This document shows, one piece after another, positions 25,523-34,154 of a stretch of DNA of 64,000 nucleotides; position 1 is the first letter of the stretch, and every line of letters begins with the position of its first letter. The notes beneath the pieces are model-generated. The model was not told where the DNA came from and searched no databases. It saw nothing but the letters and a program-made list of their open reading frames with translations. Both the position numbers and the translations under genes were made by a program. Source of the stretch: Bog-473 sp963770645 (GTDB lineage Bacteria; Actinomycetota; Acidimicrobiia; Acidimicrobiales; RAAP-2); NCBI GenBank assembly GCA_963770645.1, contig CAVYQL010000004.1:310001-374000 (forward strand), in the 5' to 3' direction.

Positions 25523-25836
25523 CGGGTCTCCTGAGCGAAGAAAGCCGTTGCTCGCTTGAGTAGGTCGACATCGGCCTGGAGCCGGCGGTTCTCCCGGCGC
25601 AGCCGACTGAGTTCTTCGCGCTCCTCGGTGGTCAGGCCCGGACGCTCGCCGGCGTCGATCTCGGCTTGTTTCACCCAGGTGCGCACGTTCGACTCGGTCA
25701 GATCGAAGTCCTGGGCCACCTGGCCGATGCTGCGATCGCCGCGCCGGCACAGCTCGACGATCTCAGCCTTGAACTCCGGCGTGAACGAGCGACGTGGACG
25801 CTGCTTCCTCTTCTCCACGGTCTCCATTTTTGACAT
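25519..25836 (-). CDS. IS3-family transposase OrfA
   Basis: 105 aa. Helix-turn-helix RSFTPEFKAEIVELCRRGDR then SIGQVAQDFDLTESNVRTWV. The C-terminal leucine-zipper helix is LSRLRRENRRLQADVDLLKR. This is the HTH_Tnp_1 protein that binds the IS ends and supplies the upstream half of the OrfAB transposase. Confidence 0.93.
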   Translation of the reverse strand: MSKMETVEKRKQRPRRSFTPEFKAEIVELCRRGDRSIGQVAQDFDLTESNVRTWVKQAEIDAGERPGLTTEEREELSRLRRENRRLQADVDLLKRATAFFAQETR

Positions 25837-26095
25837 CCTTTCTGGGGCTCTGCCCCTGATGGTGGATGTCCGTCAAACCGGAGGAAGCCCACACCTCCTC
25901 GAACTCCGCCTGAGCTTGCGACACGTCATCCTCGGGGCGTGCGCGTTGGAGGAAGCCGGAAGCCATTCCGTCCGGACCACCGATGGAGAATCGCCATTGC
26001 TTCGGTCCCCGGCGCAGGACGGCCATCTGGGGCCTTCGTCCTCGCTCGGTCGCCATACGAAAAGGATGCCTCAAACGATGAGATGGGTTGATAAG

Positions 26096-26122
26096 ACGCC
26101 CAGACCCGGCAAAGTGGGATAG
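26096..26122 (+). repeat. Dispersed repeat copy
   Basis: ACGCCCAGACCCGGCAAAGT then GGGATAG. A-variant of the core (CCGGCAAA). Confidence 0.7.
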
Positions 26123-26166
26123 GCAGCAGACCGAGGCCAGAAGCCGCCCTCTGAAAGAATCAGCGG

Positions 26167-26694
26167 ATGCGTCGGGCGACCCCGTTTCTTTTGGTGGTCG
26201 TCATAGGACTCCTCACCCTGGGAGCGGCCCTCCTCGGGGCAAGCTTGTCCCCCAACATCTCTCAGCCCACCATCGGGGTCTCTTCAGCGTGCGACCTGCT
26301 CACGTCTCAAGAGGCGTCGAGTGTCCTGGGCGGTCCGGTGACGCAGCGTGACCCTACTTTCCCCCTTATGTGTGGCTACTCGCTCAACTCACAGCGCATC
26401 ACGTCTGTCATCTTGTTGTATGTCATACCGGGCCACTCCGGCGCAGCCCGAGCCTTCCGATGCGCCCCGGATCCCGGTGGATACCCGAACGAATGCTCTT
26501 TGGGCGCCACCGAACTCGACGGTGTCAGCGTCCCCTGGACTGAGACCCACTTTCCCGCCGACCACACCATCTTCAGGTCTGGCGCCGCCAAGGCCGACAA
26601 GGACGGCTATGCCATTTTGATCAACGTTTACTCCATCTCCGACCCCAAAACGGTCGTACTCCGAAGTATGGGTGATGTACTGGCTAACAGGTGA
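26167..26694 (+). CDS. Secreted DUF3558-like protein
   Basis: 175 aa with an N-terminal signal or anchor (MRRATPFLLVVVIGLLTLGA). The mature part opens ACDLLTSQEASSVLGGPVTQ, the phrase typical of DUF3558-like and related actinobacterial lipoproteins, with three further Cys that could form disulfides. No lipobox is obvious. Function unknown. Confidence 0.72.
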   Translation: MRRATPFLLVVVIGLLTLGAALLGASLSPNISQPTIGVSSACDLLTSQEASSVLGGPVTQRDPTFPLMCGYSLNSQRITSVILLYVIPGHSGAARAFRCAPDPGGYPNECSLGATELDGVSVPWTETHFPADHTIFRSGAAKADKDGYAILINVYSISDPKTVVLRSMGDVLANR

Positions 26695-26778
26695 TGTCAG
26701 CGTTGTCGGAGTGCGCAGAGAGCGCCCTGGTTGGGACCCGTGTCTGGGTATCCCCGTCGTGCCTGCTTGAGACTGGCG

Positions 26779-26810
26779 GTGGCACCCCATCCCGGCAGAC
26801 GGGGGCACCC
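26779..26810 (+). repeat. Dispersed repeat, long-form copy
   Basis: GTGGCACCCCATCCCGGCAG then ACGGGGGCACCC. Lies 45 bases before the SDR gene. Confidence 0.8.
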
Positions 26811-26837
26811 TGGGAGCTGGAGCGGCGTGGCCACCCA

Positions 26838-26862
26838 TCGGACTTACCCGGCATATGTCAAC
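26838..26862 (+). repeat. Degenerate repeat overlapping the SDR start
   Basis: CGGACTTACCCGGCATATGT then CAACC. If it is a copy, its core contains the ATG of the next gene. Confidence 0.35.
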
Positions 26863-27646
26863 CTGGACCATGAGCCGTAGTGAAGAGAGCCACAGAGCCG
26901 ATCGCATTGCCCTGGTCACTGGAGCCAATCAAGGGGTCGGTCTCCAGGTCGCCAAGGAACTCGTCGCGAGCGGCCTGACCGTGCTGGTGGGGTCGCGCAA
27001 CGTCGAACGTGGTGAGGCGGCCGCAGAGGAGATCGGCTCGGGTGCTGTCCCTCTGCAGATCGACGTGGCGGATCAGGATTCGGTTACCGCAGCAGCACAG
27101 CGCGTCCACGAAGAGTTCGGCCGCCTCGACCTGCTGGTTAACAACGCCGCGATCTCGAACACGAGAAGAGGTGGCGCGTCACTCGAAGAGTACGCAGCGC
27201 TGTCGAAAGCGAGTACGGCGTCCCTCGACGAGGTACGGGCGGTGTGGGAGACCAATGTATTCGGCGTCCTCGCCGTCTACCAGGTGATGCTGCCGCTCAT
27301 TCGTGAGTCATCCGATGGCCGCATCGTCAACGTGTCAAGCGGAGTCGGTTCGCTGACGACGAACGCAGACCCTTCGTATCCCTATCACGCGATGTTCGGA
27401 CCCATCTACCCTGCGTCGAAGGCGGCTCTGAACGCCATTACGCTCGCCATGATGATCGAATTGGAGTCGACCGACATCAAGATCAACTTGGTCTCTCCTG
27501 CGTTCACGAGCACGAACCTCAACGGCTACGCGGGAACTGAATCCGTCGAGGACGGGTCTCGTGAGGTGGTGCGCGTTGCGCTGCTTGGTCCGGACGGTCC
27601 TACGGGCACGTTCACGAGATGGGAGAACCAGGCGATTCCTTGGTGA
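26855..27646 (+). CDS. Short-chain dehydrogenase/reductase
   Basis: 263 aa classical SDR. Cofactor-binding TGANQGVG (residues about 22-29), NNAAIS at the beta-4 strand, catalytic Ser in VNVSSGVGSL and YxxxK in YPASKAALNAI. Arg in VGSRNVERGEAAAE after beta-2 suggests NADPH. The last strand region GPDGPTGTFTRWENQAIPW resembles plant carbonyl-reductase-type SDRs. The substrate is unknown. ATG at 26873 is an alternative start. Confidence 0.92.
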   Translation: MSTWTMSRSEESHRADRIALVTGANQGVGLQVAKELVASGLTVLVGSRNVERGEAAAEEIGSGAVPLQIDVADQDSVTAAAQRVHEEFGRLDLLVNNAAISNTRRGGASLEEYAALSKASTASLDEVRAVWETNVFGVLAVYQVMLPLIRESSDGRIVNVSSGVGSLTTNADPSYPYHAMFGPIYPASKAALNAITLAMMIELESTDIKINLVSPAFTSTNLNGYAGTESVEDGSREVVRVALLGPDGPTGTFTRWENQAIPW

Positions 27647-27661
27647 CCCCGTTTGAAGGGA

Positions 27662-27692
27662 CGACGCACCGCCCGGCAAACTGGGGCAGTCC
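27662..27692 (+). repeat. Dispersed repeat copy
   Basis: CGACGCACCGCCCGGCAAAC then TGGGGCAGTCC. Sits immediately after the SDR stop. Confidence 0.8.
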
Positions 27693-27740
27693 TAGTGCAG
27701 CCCCCTACCGGCTATGTGCACGACGATCGAATCGACATAT

Positions 27741-28610
27741 TCAACGGTGCAGGAAAGTAAAGTCCAATGCTTTCTTGACCTTCTGCGTCTGGACTTGCTC
27801 TATGGGCTCAAGGGTCGATCCGGCTTGGCGATACCTGTACATGTCGTACTCGTGCGTCGGCCATTGCCAGATGGGCTTGTTGTCAGCCTGAACGCCGGAG
27901 AAGGAAAATGGCGTGAAGGCACAGACTTTGGTCGATCCGCATCCGAGGTCCGGGACCGGGGGAGGCGGTGCATTCGGAGGAACTGGCCCAGTGTTGTGCA
28001 GTCCTTGACATATGCCGGTGTAGACAGGCCCAGACGGCATAGACGCCGTGGAGTTAGTGCACTCGCTGTATTCGCCATCCGTGCTGTCGTAGGCTGACAC
28101 TTCGATTGTCCCCACCGGGATTTGCCCGTTATTTATCCAATGTATGGAATCTTGCTCGGAGAAACTGATCGAGTCGCCCGCAGCGACAGGGACGCTGGCA
28201 CATCCTCCGATCGGATTCCCTTGCCCCTGGGCGAATGCAAACATATAAGCGCTGAGCGTGCCCGATCCGCAGTTTAGATAGATTGCAGGGAGACCGTCTT
28301 CGCCCGGAGCGCCTTCCAAATATTGAAAGAGAACATAGGACGTGGTTTGGCTCGGCGGGCAGGTCACCGTCGGCACGATAAGACTCGCCTTCCCAGACTC
28401 GGTATAGAACTTCCCAGTCCCTGCACCCCCCGTATGCATTAGCCCTGGGTTGGCGACCGCACCAGCAAAGTAAGGGGAGGCTTTGACCGTCGCAGCAGAC
28501 GCGGGTGTCGCGATCGCAGCCTGAGTGGCCCAGACGGTGAGGGAATCAAACAGCGTTGTCGCTGTGAGAATCGCCAATGTCCGTCGATGCCAGGTGGAAC
28601 GCGTCCTCAC
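27741..28610 (-). CDS. Secreted beta-rich protein of unknown function
   Basis: About 289 aa from GTG 28610 (MRTRSTWHRRTLAILTATTL, a Sec signal ending near TPASA). The start is uncertain because the frame is open upstream. The mature part has several Cys and the strands SLIVPTVTCPPSQTTSYVLF and SDSISFSE-like segments (GDSISFSEQDSIHW), resembling the G1-like protein at 9482 in layout. A Pro-rich linker (VPPNAPPPPVPDLGCG) separates a small C-terminal domain. No catalytic pair is evident. Confidence 0.65.
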   Translation of the reverse strand: MRTRSTWHRRTLAILTATTLFDSLTVWATQAAIATPASAATVKASPYFAGAVANPGLMHTGGAGTGKFYTESGKASLIVPTVTCPPSQTTSYVLFQYLEGAPGEDGLPAIYLNCGSGTLSAYMFAFAQGQGNPIGGCASVPVAAGDSISFSEQDSIHWINNGQIPVGTIEVSAYDSTDGEYSECTNSTASMPSGPVYTGICQGLHNTGPVPPNAPPPPVPDLGCGSTKVCAFTPFSFSGVQADNKPIWQWPTHEYDMYRYRQAGSTLEPIEQVQTQKVKKALDFTFLHR

Positions 28611-28969
28611 GTCGCCAAGCTCTCCATTGGTTGCGAGCACAGTCCTCGTCGCTGATGACGATTGGTCCCTAGTTCGATTGCGTTCTTTGTACCTCGACCT
28701 CATGAACCAGCAGCTCGGACGGGAACGAACAATAGCTGCCGAGCGGAGGTCGCGATCGTGCCGAGGCGCCAGGCGATCACCCCTGGGCCTGCCGTCGGCT
28801 AGGGCCGTACACACCATGCAGCTCCGTCCGCACGTTGGCGCCTCTCTCACAGAACCGGCGGACGGGGACCAGGAGGTCAACGAAATAGCGTGCTGCGACG
28901 TGGAAGAGTCGTGGGCTCGTTTGTACCGGCCTCGCGTCGTGTAGCCGGTCACTCCTTGGGAGGTCGTTC

Positions 28970-29722
28970 GTGCCGATGACCCCAGGCAACTGGCTGAATC
29001 GACGACTGGTCACCACGGGATTCTCAATACCGGCCCTCGTTATCGCCTCGTTCACATCGTCAATGCCGTCTGGCGCGAGCACGGCGACCACCATCGTCCC
29101 TTCGGATGCTTCCACCCGCACCACGGTCACCCCCACCCCTGGCGGTTCCTGTAAGAACTCGCAGTTCCGGGGGCACTCTTCCACCCCGACGTTTCTCCGT
29201 CGAATACTGCGGGCGATTCCTCTGCAATCAACTCCGTCGTCTCTACCGAACGACCAAACCCTTGGCGTTCTCGTCCCCAAGGCGGACATCGTGGCCACCG
29301 CAGCCAATGGTGACGGGATTCTCTTTGGCCTCACCCTCTACCGGGACTTGATGGAGGCGACATACCCGGCGATCAGCACCGATGGGGGTACCTCGTGGCG
29401 GATTGACGGTCCCCTCTTTTGGGTTGCTGCCGCTGATGCCCCCAGCGTCACGAGCAATGTTGGAGCGCTTGGCTCCCAGGGTGCCTACTACTGGGGACAA
29501 GGGGGCAACTTCGTCAGGGTCACCACCGACGAGGGGCATCATTGGTCGCTTGCCAGTTTCGACGCTGGCGTCTACAAGGTCAGCGCATCCCACGGAATCC
29601 TCCGTACTGTTGCGCTTGGCAACCAAGTCAGTTGCACGGACTTTCAAGGTTTCCTCTACGTATCGACCAACTCGGGAAGGACCTGGAACCTTCACGGCCA
29701 ACTGCGCGATATCAGGCCCTAG
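28970..29722 (+). CDS. Putative secreted BNR/sialidase-like repeat protein
   Basis: 250 aa. The N-terminal start is uncertain. MPMTPGNWLNRRLVTTGFSI may be a poor signal, and a competing frame exists on the other strand over 28777-29334. The C-terminal half has BNR/Asp-box-like units: YPAISTDGGTSWRIDGPLFW, FVRVTTDEGHHWSLASFDAG and YVSTNSGRTWNLHGQ. These are usual in extracellular beta-propellers. The region 28611-28969 before it holds no gene I can support. Confidence 0.6.
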   Translation: MPMTPGNWLNRRLVTTGFSIPALVIASFTSSMPSGASTATTIVPSDASTRTTVTPTPGGSCKNSQFRGHSSTPTFLRRILRAIPLQSTPSSLPNDQTLGVLVPKADIVATAANGDGILFGLTLYRDLMEATYPAISTDGGTSWRIDGPLFWVAAADAPSVTSNVGALGSQGAYYWGQGGNFVRVTTDEGHHWSLASFDAGVYKVSASHGILRTVALGNQVSCTDFQGFLYVSTNSGRTWNLHGQLRDIRP

Positions 29723-29756
29723 CGGGCGTTGCTTCGCCTGCCCCAGTTGTGCTGAA

Positions 29757-29788
29757 CTGCCCCACCGAACCGGCGATAGGGGATGCTC
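29757..29788 (+). repeat. Dispersed repeat copy
   Basis: CTGCCCCACCGAACCGGCGA then TAGGGGATGCTC. Good palindromic arms (TGCCCCA / GGGGATGC). The stretch just before it (CGCCTGCCCCAGTTG) looks like an inverted right arm. Confidence 0.8.
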
Positions 29789-29807
29789 TACGCATAGAGT
29801 CAGGCTT

Positions 29808-30200
29808 GTGGACTCCGGGAAGACTGGCCCGATCTTGGTCATTCAACGTCGGACGTGGATGCAGGATGCAGTCAGGTTTTATCGAGTGCTTGTTGACGAC
29901 AAGGCAGTCGGGTCAGTTGGCCCGCTCCAAACGAAATCGTTCCCGCTGTCGCCGGGCAAGCACCAGCTCCGCCTCCAAATCGGCAATGGTCGGGCCTGCA
30001 GTGCCGACATCGATTTCGACCTCAGGGCTGGTCAGCGGTGCGTTGTCCGCACCATCCGGCGAGGTGGGCTCAAGAGCTTTCTGAAGTTGCCCCTCAGCCT
30101 CCCAGAAGGCGCAGCGGCTCTAGCCCAGGATCGACCAATCCAAAGTCGTTACTACGAGGGACCCTGGATCCATGTGAGTGTGGACGTCGTGGATCAGTAA
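29808..30200 (+). CDS. Hypothetical protein, PEGA-like beta domain
   Basis: 130 aa from GTG 29808 (MDSGKTGPILVIQRRTWMQD). The central strands RFYRVLVDDKAVGSVGPLQT and KSFPLSPGKHQLRLQIGNGR resemble small PEGA-like domains, where a GxxxL-pGxHxL pattern is common. No signal peptide. Only 20 bases upstream is a dispersed repeat. Confidence 0.6.
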   Translation: MDSGKTGPILVIQRRTWMQDAVRFYRVLVDDKAVGSVGPLQTKSFPLSPGKHQLRLQIGNGRACSADIDFDLRAGQRCVVRTIRRGGLKSFLKLPLSLPEGAAALAQDRPIQSRYYEGPWIHVSVDVVDQ

Positions 30201-30230
30201 GGGGCACACCTTCCCGGCGATAGGGAGCAC
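30201..30230 (+). repeat. Dispersed repeat between convergent stops
   Basis: GGGGCACACCTTCCCGGCGA then TAGGGAGCAC. It fills the entire 30-base gap between the stop of the gene at 29808 and the stop of the minus-strand gene at 30231. Confidence 0.75.
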
Positions 30231-30449
30231 TCAGGACCGCTTCATCACCCGACCAAATCGAATCGCAATCAGCAACAAGACGGCGATGATCGGAAGCCCG
30301 ATCACGAGTCCGACCGTCTGAGCCGTGCCGTGTTGGTTTTGTAGCCAGGCCAAGAGCAAGATCACGGCCGCTGCTACCCAAGCAAAGGCGATGTATTGGC
30401 GTTGCCGCTTCTTTCGATCTGGATCCAACGGCGTACCACCTTGAGACAC
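30231..30449 (-). CDS. Small two-helix membrane protein
   Basis: 72 aa. Basic N-terminus MSQGGTPLDPDRKKRQRQYI, then two membrane segments (FAWVAAAVILLLAWL and TVGLVIGLPIIAVLLLIAIR) and a basic end. Family unknown. ISA copy 2 sits 47 bases upstream of its start and may have separated it from its promoter. Confidence 0.7.
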   Translation of the reverse strand: MSQGGTPLDPDRKKRQRQYIAFAWVAAAVILLLAWLQNQHGTAQTVGLVIGLPIIAVLLLIAIRFGRVMKRS

Positions 30450-30479
30450 CTAGTAAGTCAACCAGAGGCCGCTGGTCGT

Positions 30480-30496
30480 TGTCCCACCCACCCGGC
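30480..30496 (+). repeat. Left half of dispersed repeat, split by ISA copy 2
   Basis: TGTCCCACCCACCCGGC. The right half GAACGGGGGCAGGTGC is at 31839. Rejoined, it reads like the intact copy at 45876. Confidence 0.85.
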
Positions 30497-30503
30497 AGCG
30501 AGG

Positions 30504-30739
30504 ATTGAAGTGGCCGCTGAGTGATCCACCACTTCGGTGAGGGAGTTGGTCAGCGTGTGAGTGGGTGTCCAGGCCAGGTCTGACTCCAATAATCCGGCTG
30601 ACGTCCGAAAGGACTGTCTTGAGTTCGATCCGTCGGCCTGGCCCGGTCACCCACTCGACACCCATCGGTTGGACGGAGTGACCTCATAGGAGCCTGCCTC
30701 ATACAGGCCCGTCGCTGTCTTGTCCGTCGTCCCGCTCGG
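30504..30739 (+). ncRNA. Predicted bridge RNA of ISA copy 2
   Basis: Same structure as copy 1: left target guide ATCCGGC at 30592-30598, right target guide GTTCG at 30623-30627, donor guides CATAGGAGC at 30685-30693 and TCGCTG at 30712-30717. Confidence 0.8.
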
Positions 30740-30772
30740 TGCGGTGTCACCCCAACCCAATCCAACGAAGGG

Positions 30773-31831
30773 ATGACAGTGACCACTGTGGCACGAAGCA
30801 TCACCGGCGGGGTAGATACGCACCTCGACGTCCATGTAGCGGCGGCCTTGGACGAACGAGGTGCTCTCCTCGGCGTCGCGAGCTTCGCTACGACCGAGAG
30901 CGGCTACAAGAAGCTGCTGGGGTGGCTCGCCGACTTCGGTCCGGTCGAGCTCGTCGGCGTCGAAGGCACCGGGTCCTATGGAGCCGGGCTCACTCGCCAT
31001 CTCCAAGCCGAGCGGATCCGCGTCGTCGAAGTCGACCGCCCCAACCGACAACGTCGTCGGCGCAAGGGAAAGTCCGATCCCGAAGATGCCATCTCGGCCG
31101 CCCGGGCCGCCCTCTCGGGTGACGCCGCTGGGGAGGCCAAGACAAGGGACGGAAACGTCGAGTCCATGCGGGTTTTACGAGTCGCGAGGTCCTCGGCTCG
31201 CAAGGGACGGACCCAGGCCCTCAACCAGATGCGCAACCTCGTCTCGACCGCCCCCGAGTCCATCCGGGCCGAGCTCCGGGGCCTCAGCGTCTCCCATCTC
31301 CTCGAGCGCGCCTCGACCTATCGACCCGGCGCCAAGCGCGACATCGTCTCGCTGACCAAGTTCAGCCTCCGGATGTTGGCCCGACGGGCCCTCACCCTCG
31401 AAGAGGAGATCGTCGAGCTCGACGCCATCCTCAAACCCTTGGTCAAGGAGACCGCGCCCGAACTCGTCGCCACGCTCGGTATCGGGACCGATGCCGCCTC
31501 CGCGCTCCTCGTCGCGGCCGGCGACAACCCTGAACGGCTACGCAACGAGGCGGCCTTCGCCCACCTCTGCGGCGCCTCACCGCTCGATGCCAGCAGCGGC
31601 AAGAACCAACGACACCGACTCAACCGCAGTGGTGACCGTCAGGCCAACTCCGCCCTGTGGCACATCGTGCTCACCCGGATGGTCTACGACCCGCGCACCA
31701 CCGAGTACATCGATCGACGGAAGACGGAAGGCTTGACCAAGAAGGAGGCCGTGCGATGTCTCAAGCGCTACGTCGCTCGCGAGGTTTACGGGCTCCTACC
31801 TCACGAGAAATTAGGGCTTGACAGCCCATAG
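30773..31831 (+). CDS. IS110-family transposase (ISA copy 2)
   Basis: 352 aa, same translation as copy 1, with all DEDD residues and the C-terminal Ser pair intact. Apparently functional. Confidence 0.95.
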   Translation: MTVTTVARSITGGVDTHLDVHVAAALDERGALLGVASFATTESGYKKLLGWLADFGPVELVGVEGTGSYGAGLTRHLQAERIRVVEVDRPNRQRRRRKGKSDPEDAISAARAALSGDAAGEAKTRDGNVESMRVLRVARSSARKGRTQALNQMRNLVSTAPESIRAELRGLSVSHLLERASTYRPGAKRDIVSLTKFSLRMLARRALTLEEEIVELDAILKPLVKETAPELVATLGIGTDAASALLVAAGDNPERLRNEAAFAHLCGASPLDASSGKNQRHRLNRSGDRQANSALWHIVLTRMVYDPRTTEYIDRRKTEGLTKKEAVRCLKRYVAREVYGLLPHEKLGLDSP

Positions 31832-31885
31832 GAGCATCGAACGGGGGCAGGTGCGCCCTGTTTGAGAGCACCTTTTTCGTCTCCG

Positions 31886-32821
31886 TCAAACTCGGCCTAC
31901 TCCAGCCCGGCGCCGCCGCTCAAGCGATTCGCTCTCGGTCAACGATTCGACCTTTCCTTCGGTGGAGAACTGCTTCTTAGCGTCGAAGCTTCGATTCCAC
32001 AGTCCAGCTGCCCAAGCCTCCTCCAGCTCCTCATTGTTGAAACCCCTGGCCCGAGCGGACCCATAGGCATCGAGAAAGTCCTGGGTCTCGTCGATGCTCG
32101 CTTCGGTTCCGGCATAGGTAGTTGGATATGCCGCCGCAGCGAGGCCGACGATGACCGGCTCGGGAGCTGCAATGACGCTGTCCCAGTCGAATGCAGCAAG
32201 CAAACCGTCACCCGCCCAGCGGAGGTTGGCCGTGTACCAATCCCCGTGTCCAATGACCGGTGGTCCCCCAGGGGCTTGGAGCCGGTCACGGGCTGCCCAG
32301 CCCGATTCATCGATCCAGGCCGGTCCATTCACCTCATTCAGATCAATGTCTCGATCATCGGGCCACGGCCACAGATCCGTGCCGTCCGAAGGAGATGTCC
32401 ATGGGGGCGCTGGGTCCAGCGTGTCTAACTCCTCCGGCTTCGGAGCCAGAGCAACCAGATGGACCAGTGCCTCAGCGAACGGTTCTGGACACCGCCCGGA
32501 GACGGGAAAGTGGTCGCCGCCAACGATCATCATCTCGGCGCTCGCAACTCCCTCTCCGAAGGGCACCAAATCAATGAGAGGTTCGGGGCACGGGAATCCT
32601 CGTTCAAACAGGACACGATGTGCTGCTGCACAGGCCACAAGACGATCCGACGCTCGACGAATCTTCACTACGACCTGCGGACCTGAGATCAGCCTGATCC
32701 CGATGACGGCGGACAGATGGCCGAAGCGGAACAGTTCCGCATCGATCCCAGAACCGAGATGACTCCGACACCACCGATCCACCTCCCGGGGGTCGACCTC
32801 GATCAGCTCGCCATGCACCAC
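31886..32821 (-). CDS. Aminoglycoside-phosphotransferase-family kinase
   Basis: 311 aa. APH fold: QVVVKIRRASDRLVACAAAH (the ATP-site Lys), a catalytic loop GHGDWYTANLRW (H-G-D-x4-N) and the metal Asp in LLAAFDWDSVIAAPE. It lacks the features of named resistance enzymes, so a small-molecule kinase of unknown substrate is the safe call. ISA copy 2 lies beyond its 3' end and ISB copy 2 75 bases upstream of its start. Confidence 0.85.
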   Translation of the reverse strand: MVHGELIEVDPREVDRWCRSHLGSGIDAELFRFGHLSAVIGIRLISGPQVVVKIRRASDRLVACAAAHRVLFERGFPCPEPLIDLVPFGEGVASAEMMIVGGDHFPVSGRCPEPFAEALVHLVALAPKPEELDTLDPAPPWTSPSDGTDLWPWPDDRDIDLNEVNGPAWIDESGWAARDRLQAPGGPPVIGHGDWYTANLRWAGDGLLAAFDWDSVIAAPEPVIVGLAAAAYPTTYAGTEASIDETQDFLDAYGSARARGFNNEELEEAWAAGLWNRSFDAKKQFSTEGKVESLTESESLERRRRAGVGRV

Positions 32822-32883
32822 GACATTTTGATCGGGTCTTCGACTCGTTGCTGGTATTTGACCCGCTCTTGAACCTCAGCAGA

Positions 32884-32896
32884 ACTGCCCCCCTCC
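32884..32896 (+). repeat. Left half of dispersed repeat, split by ISB copy 2
   Basis: ACTGCCCCCCTCC. The right half GATAGGGGATGC is at 34438-34449. The right half matches the intact copy at 29757 (GATAGGGGATGC); the left half has lost the CCGGC core. Confidence 0.65.
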
Positions 32897-33112
32897 GATG
32901 CTCCTATGGATGTTGTCAACCCCTTTCGTGGGAATTTTCGGGAGTGAGGACGGCGGACAGACCAATGATGGGCCACTCGTCGAGAGGGCAAGCTCTTATC
33001 AGGTCACGCGTCTTCGAGAGTCGGTGAACCCGGGCCATGGACCGGCATATCGGTTACAGGTCAGTCTCATCGACGACAGGCGTACGGTGAGCCAGGTCCA
33101 TGGTCCGGGGAT

Positions 33113-34153
33113 CTAGGCGCGAGGCAGGTAGCGGTAGACCTCGCGGGCGACATAGCGCTTGAGCATGCGGATGGCCTCGCTCTTGGAGCGACCGTCTTTG
33201 ACTCGGCGCTCCATATAGTGCTGCGTTCTCGGGTCAGAGGCCAGGCGTGTGATCACGATGTGCCACAGCGCCCGGTTGGCCTGGCGGTCCCCACCGCGGT
33301 TGAGCCGGTGGCGCGTGACCTTGCCCGAGGAGGCCTCCAGCGGTGAGACCCCGCACAGATGCGCCCAGGCCGCCTCAGAATGCAGGCGCTCGGGGTTGTC
33401 GCCAGCAGCGACCAACAGCGCGGCCGCGGTGTCGATGCCGACTCCATAGACGGCGAGCAACTCGGGAGCAGTGGTCTCGAGCAGCGGGGTGATCATGGCA
33501 TCGAGCTCTGCGATCTCGGCTTCGAGATCGGCCACGCGGTGCGCCAAAGAGGAGAGCGACGCCTTGGTCGCCGAGGTGACCACATCGGGTGAGCGGGTCG
33601 GACGCAAGCCCTGGGCGGCAGCGACGAAGGCGGCGATGGGGAGGCCCTTGAGTTTGCTCTGGAGCTGGTCAGGAGCGCTGAAGGTCAACTGGCGCATCTG
33701 GCCGAGTGCCTTGATCCGCGCCCCTCGGGCCGAGCGCTTGGCCACGACGAGGACCCTGATGGCCTCGACCGAACCATCCCTGCTCTTGGCCGTGCCCTGG
33801 GCCCTCCCGGACTGCGCCGCCCGCGCGGCCTCGAGCGCGTCGAGGGGATCGGACTTGCCGCTTTGTCGGCGGGCCTGACGGTTCTGGCGGTCCACTTCGA
33901 CGACATGGACCCCCGCTTTGGCGAGGAAACGGGCGACGCCGGCCCCATAGGACCCCGTCCCCTCCACGCCGACCTTGCTCACTTCGCCGAACGCTTCGAG
34001 CCAGCTGAGCAGTGCCGAATACCCGTCGGGATCGGCCCGGAACGATTGGGTGCCGAGCAGGCCACCGACCTCGTCCAAGACGGCGGCCACGTGGACCTCT
34101 CCGTGCGTGTCGATGCCACCGGTGACGGCGCGCGTGGCTTCTACGATGGTCAT
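33113..34153 (-). CDS. IS110-family transposase (ISB copy 2)
   Basis: 346 aa starting MTIVEATRAVTGGIDTHGEV. DEDD residues in GGIDTHGEVHVAAVL, GVEGTGSYGAGVA and QSGKSDPLDALEAAR. C-terminal AHLCGVSPLEASSGKVTRHR, with Ser, and NRGGDRQANRALWHIV. Intact. It is a homologue rather than a duplicate of copy 1. Confidence 0.93.
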   Translation of the reverse strand: MTIVEATRAVTGGIDTHGEVHVAAVLDEVGGLLGTQSFRADPDGYSALLSWLEAFGEVSKVGVEGTGSYGAGVARFLAKAGVHVVEVDRQNRQARRQSGKSDPLDALEAARAAQSGRAQGTAKSRDGSVEAIRVLVVAKRSARGARIKALGQMRQLTFSAPDQLQSKLKGLPIAAFVAAAQGLRPTRSPDVVTSATKASLSSLAHRVADLEAEIAELDAMITPLLETTAPELLAVYGVGIDTAAALLVAAGDNPERLHSEAAWAHLCGVSPLEASSGKVTRHRLNRGGDRQANRALWHIVITRLASDPRTQHYMERRVKDGRSKSEAIRMLKRYVAREVYRYLPRA

Positions 34154-34154
34154 G

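Larger units (their letters stand above)
24604..25882 (-). mobile_element. IS3-family insertion sequence
   Basis: About 1279 bp. Imperfect terminal inverted repeats: TCCGGTTCGACGGACA at 24604 and its complement TGTCCGTCAAACCGGA ending at 25882, with one mismatch in 16. Two overlapping genes, orfA and orfB, lie inside in the usual IS3 order on the minus strand. It interrupts a small gene. The flanking three bases differ (TGA, GGA), so a target duplication is not evident. Confidence 0.88.
24511..26056 (-). pseudogene. Small gene of unknown function split by the IS3 element
   Basis: The 5' part (ATG about 26056, alternative TTG 26074; MATERGRRPQMAVLRRGPKQ, then PEDDVSQAQAEFEEVWAS) runs into the IS at 25882. 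On the far side, the frame from 24603 to the TAG at 24511 (SSPVLRQYTSEPLSVDWLFD, then EPDVWRAHIT) reads as the natural C-terminus. Removing the IS would give a protein of about 90 residues. I do not recognise the family. No obvious target duplication was found. Confidence 0.6.
30497..31838 (+). mobile_element. ISA copy 2, IS110-family element
   Basis: Same length and sequence as copy 1, offset by 25699. Inserted between CCGGC and GAAC of a repeat, same orientation. Confidence 0.93.

Noticed and set aside
24635..25750. IS3 OrfB beginning at 25750
   Set aside because: The first 75 residues are orfA read in another frame. GTG 25522, overlapping the orfA stop, is the natural start.
25556..26122. 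188-residue plus-strand frame over IS3 orfA
   Set aside because: Shadow of orfA and the interrupted gene. Ser/Arg-rich with no motif.
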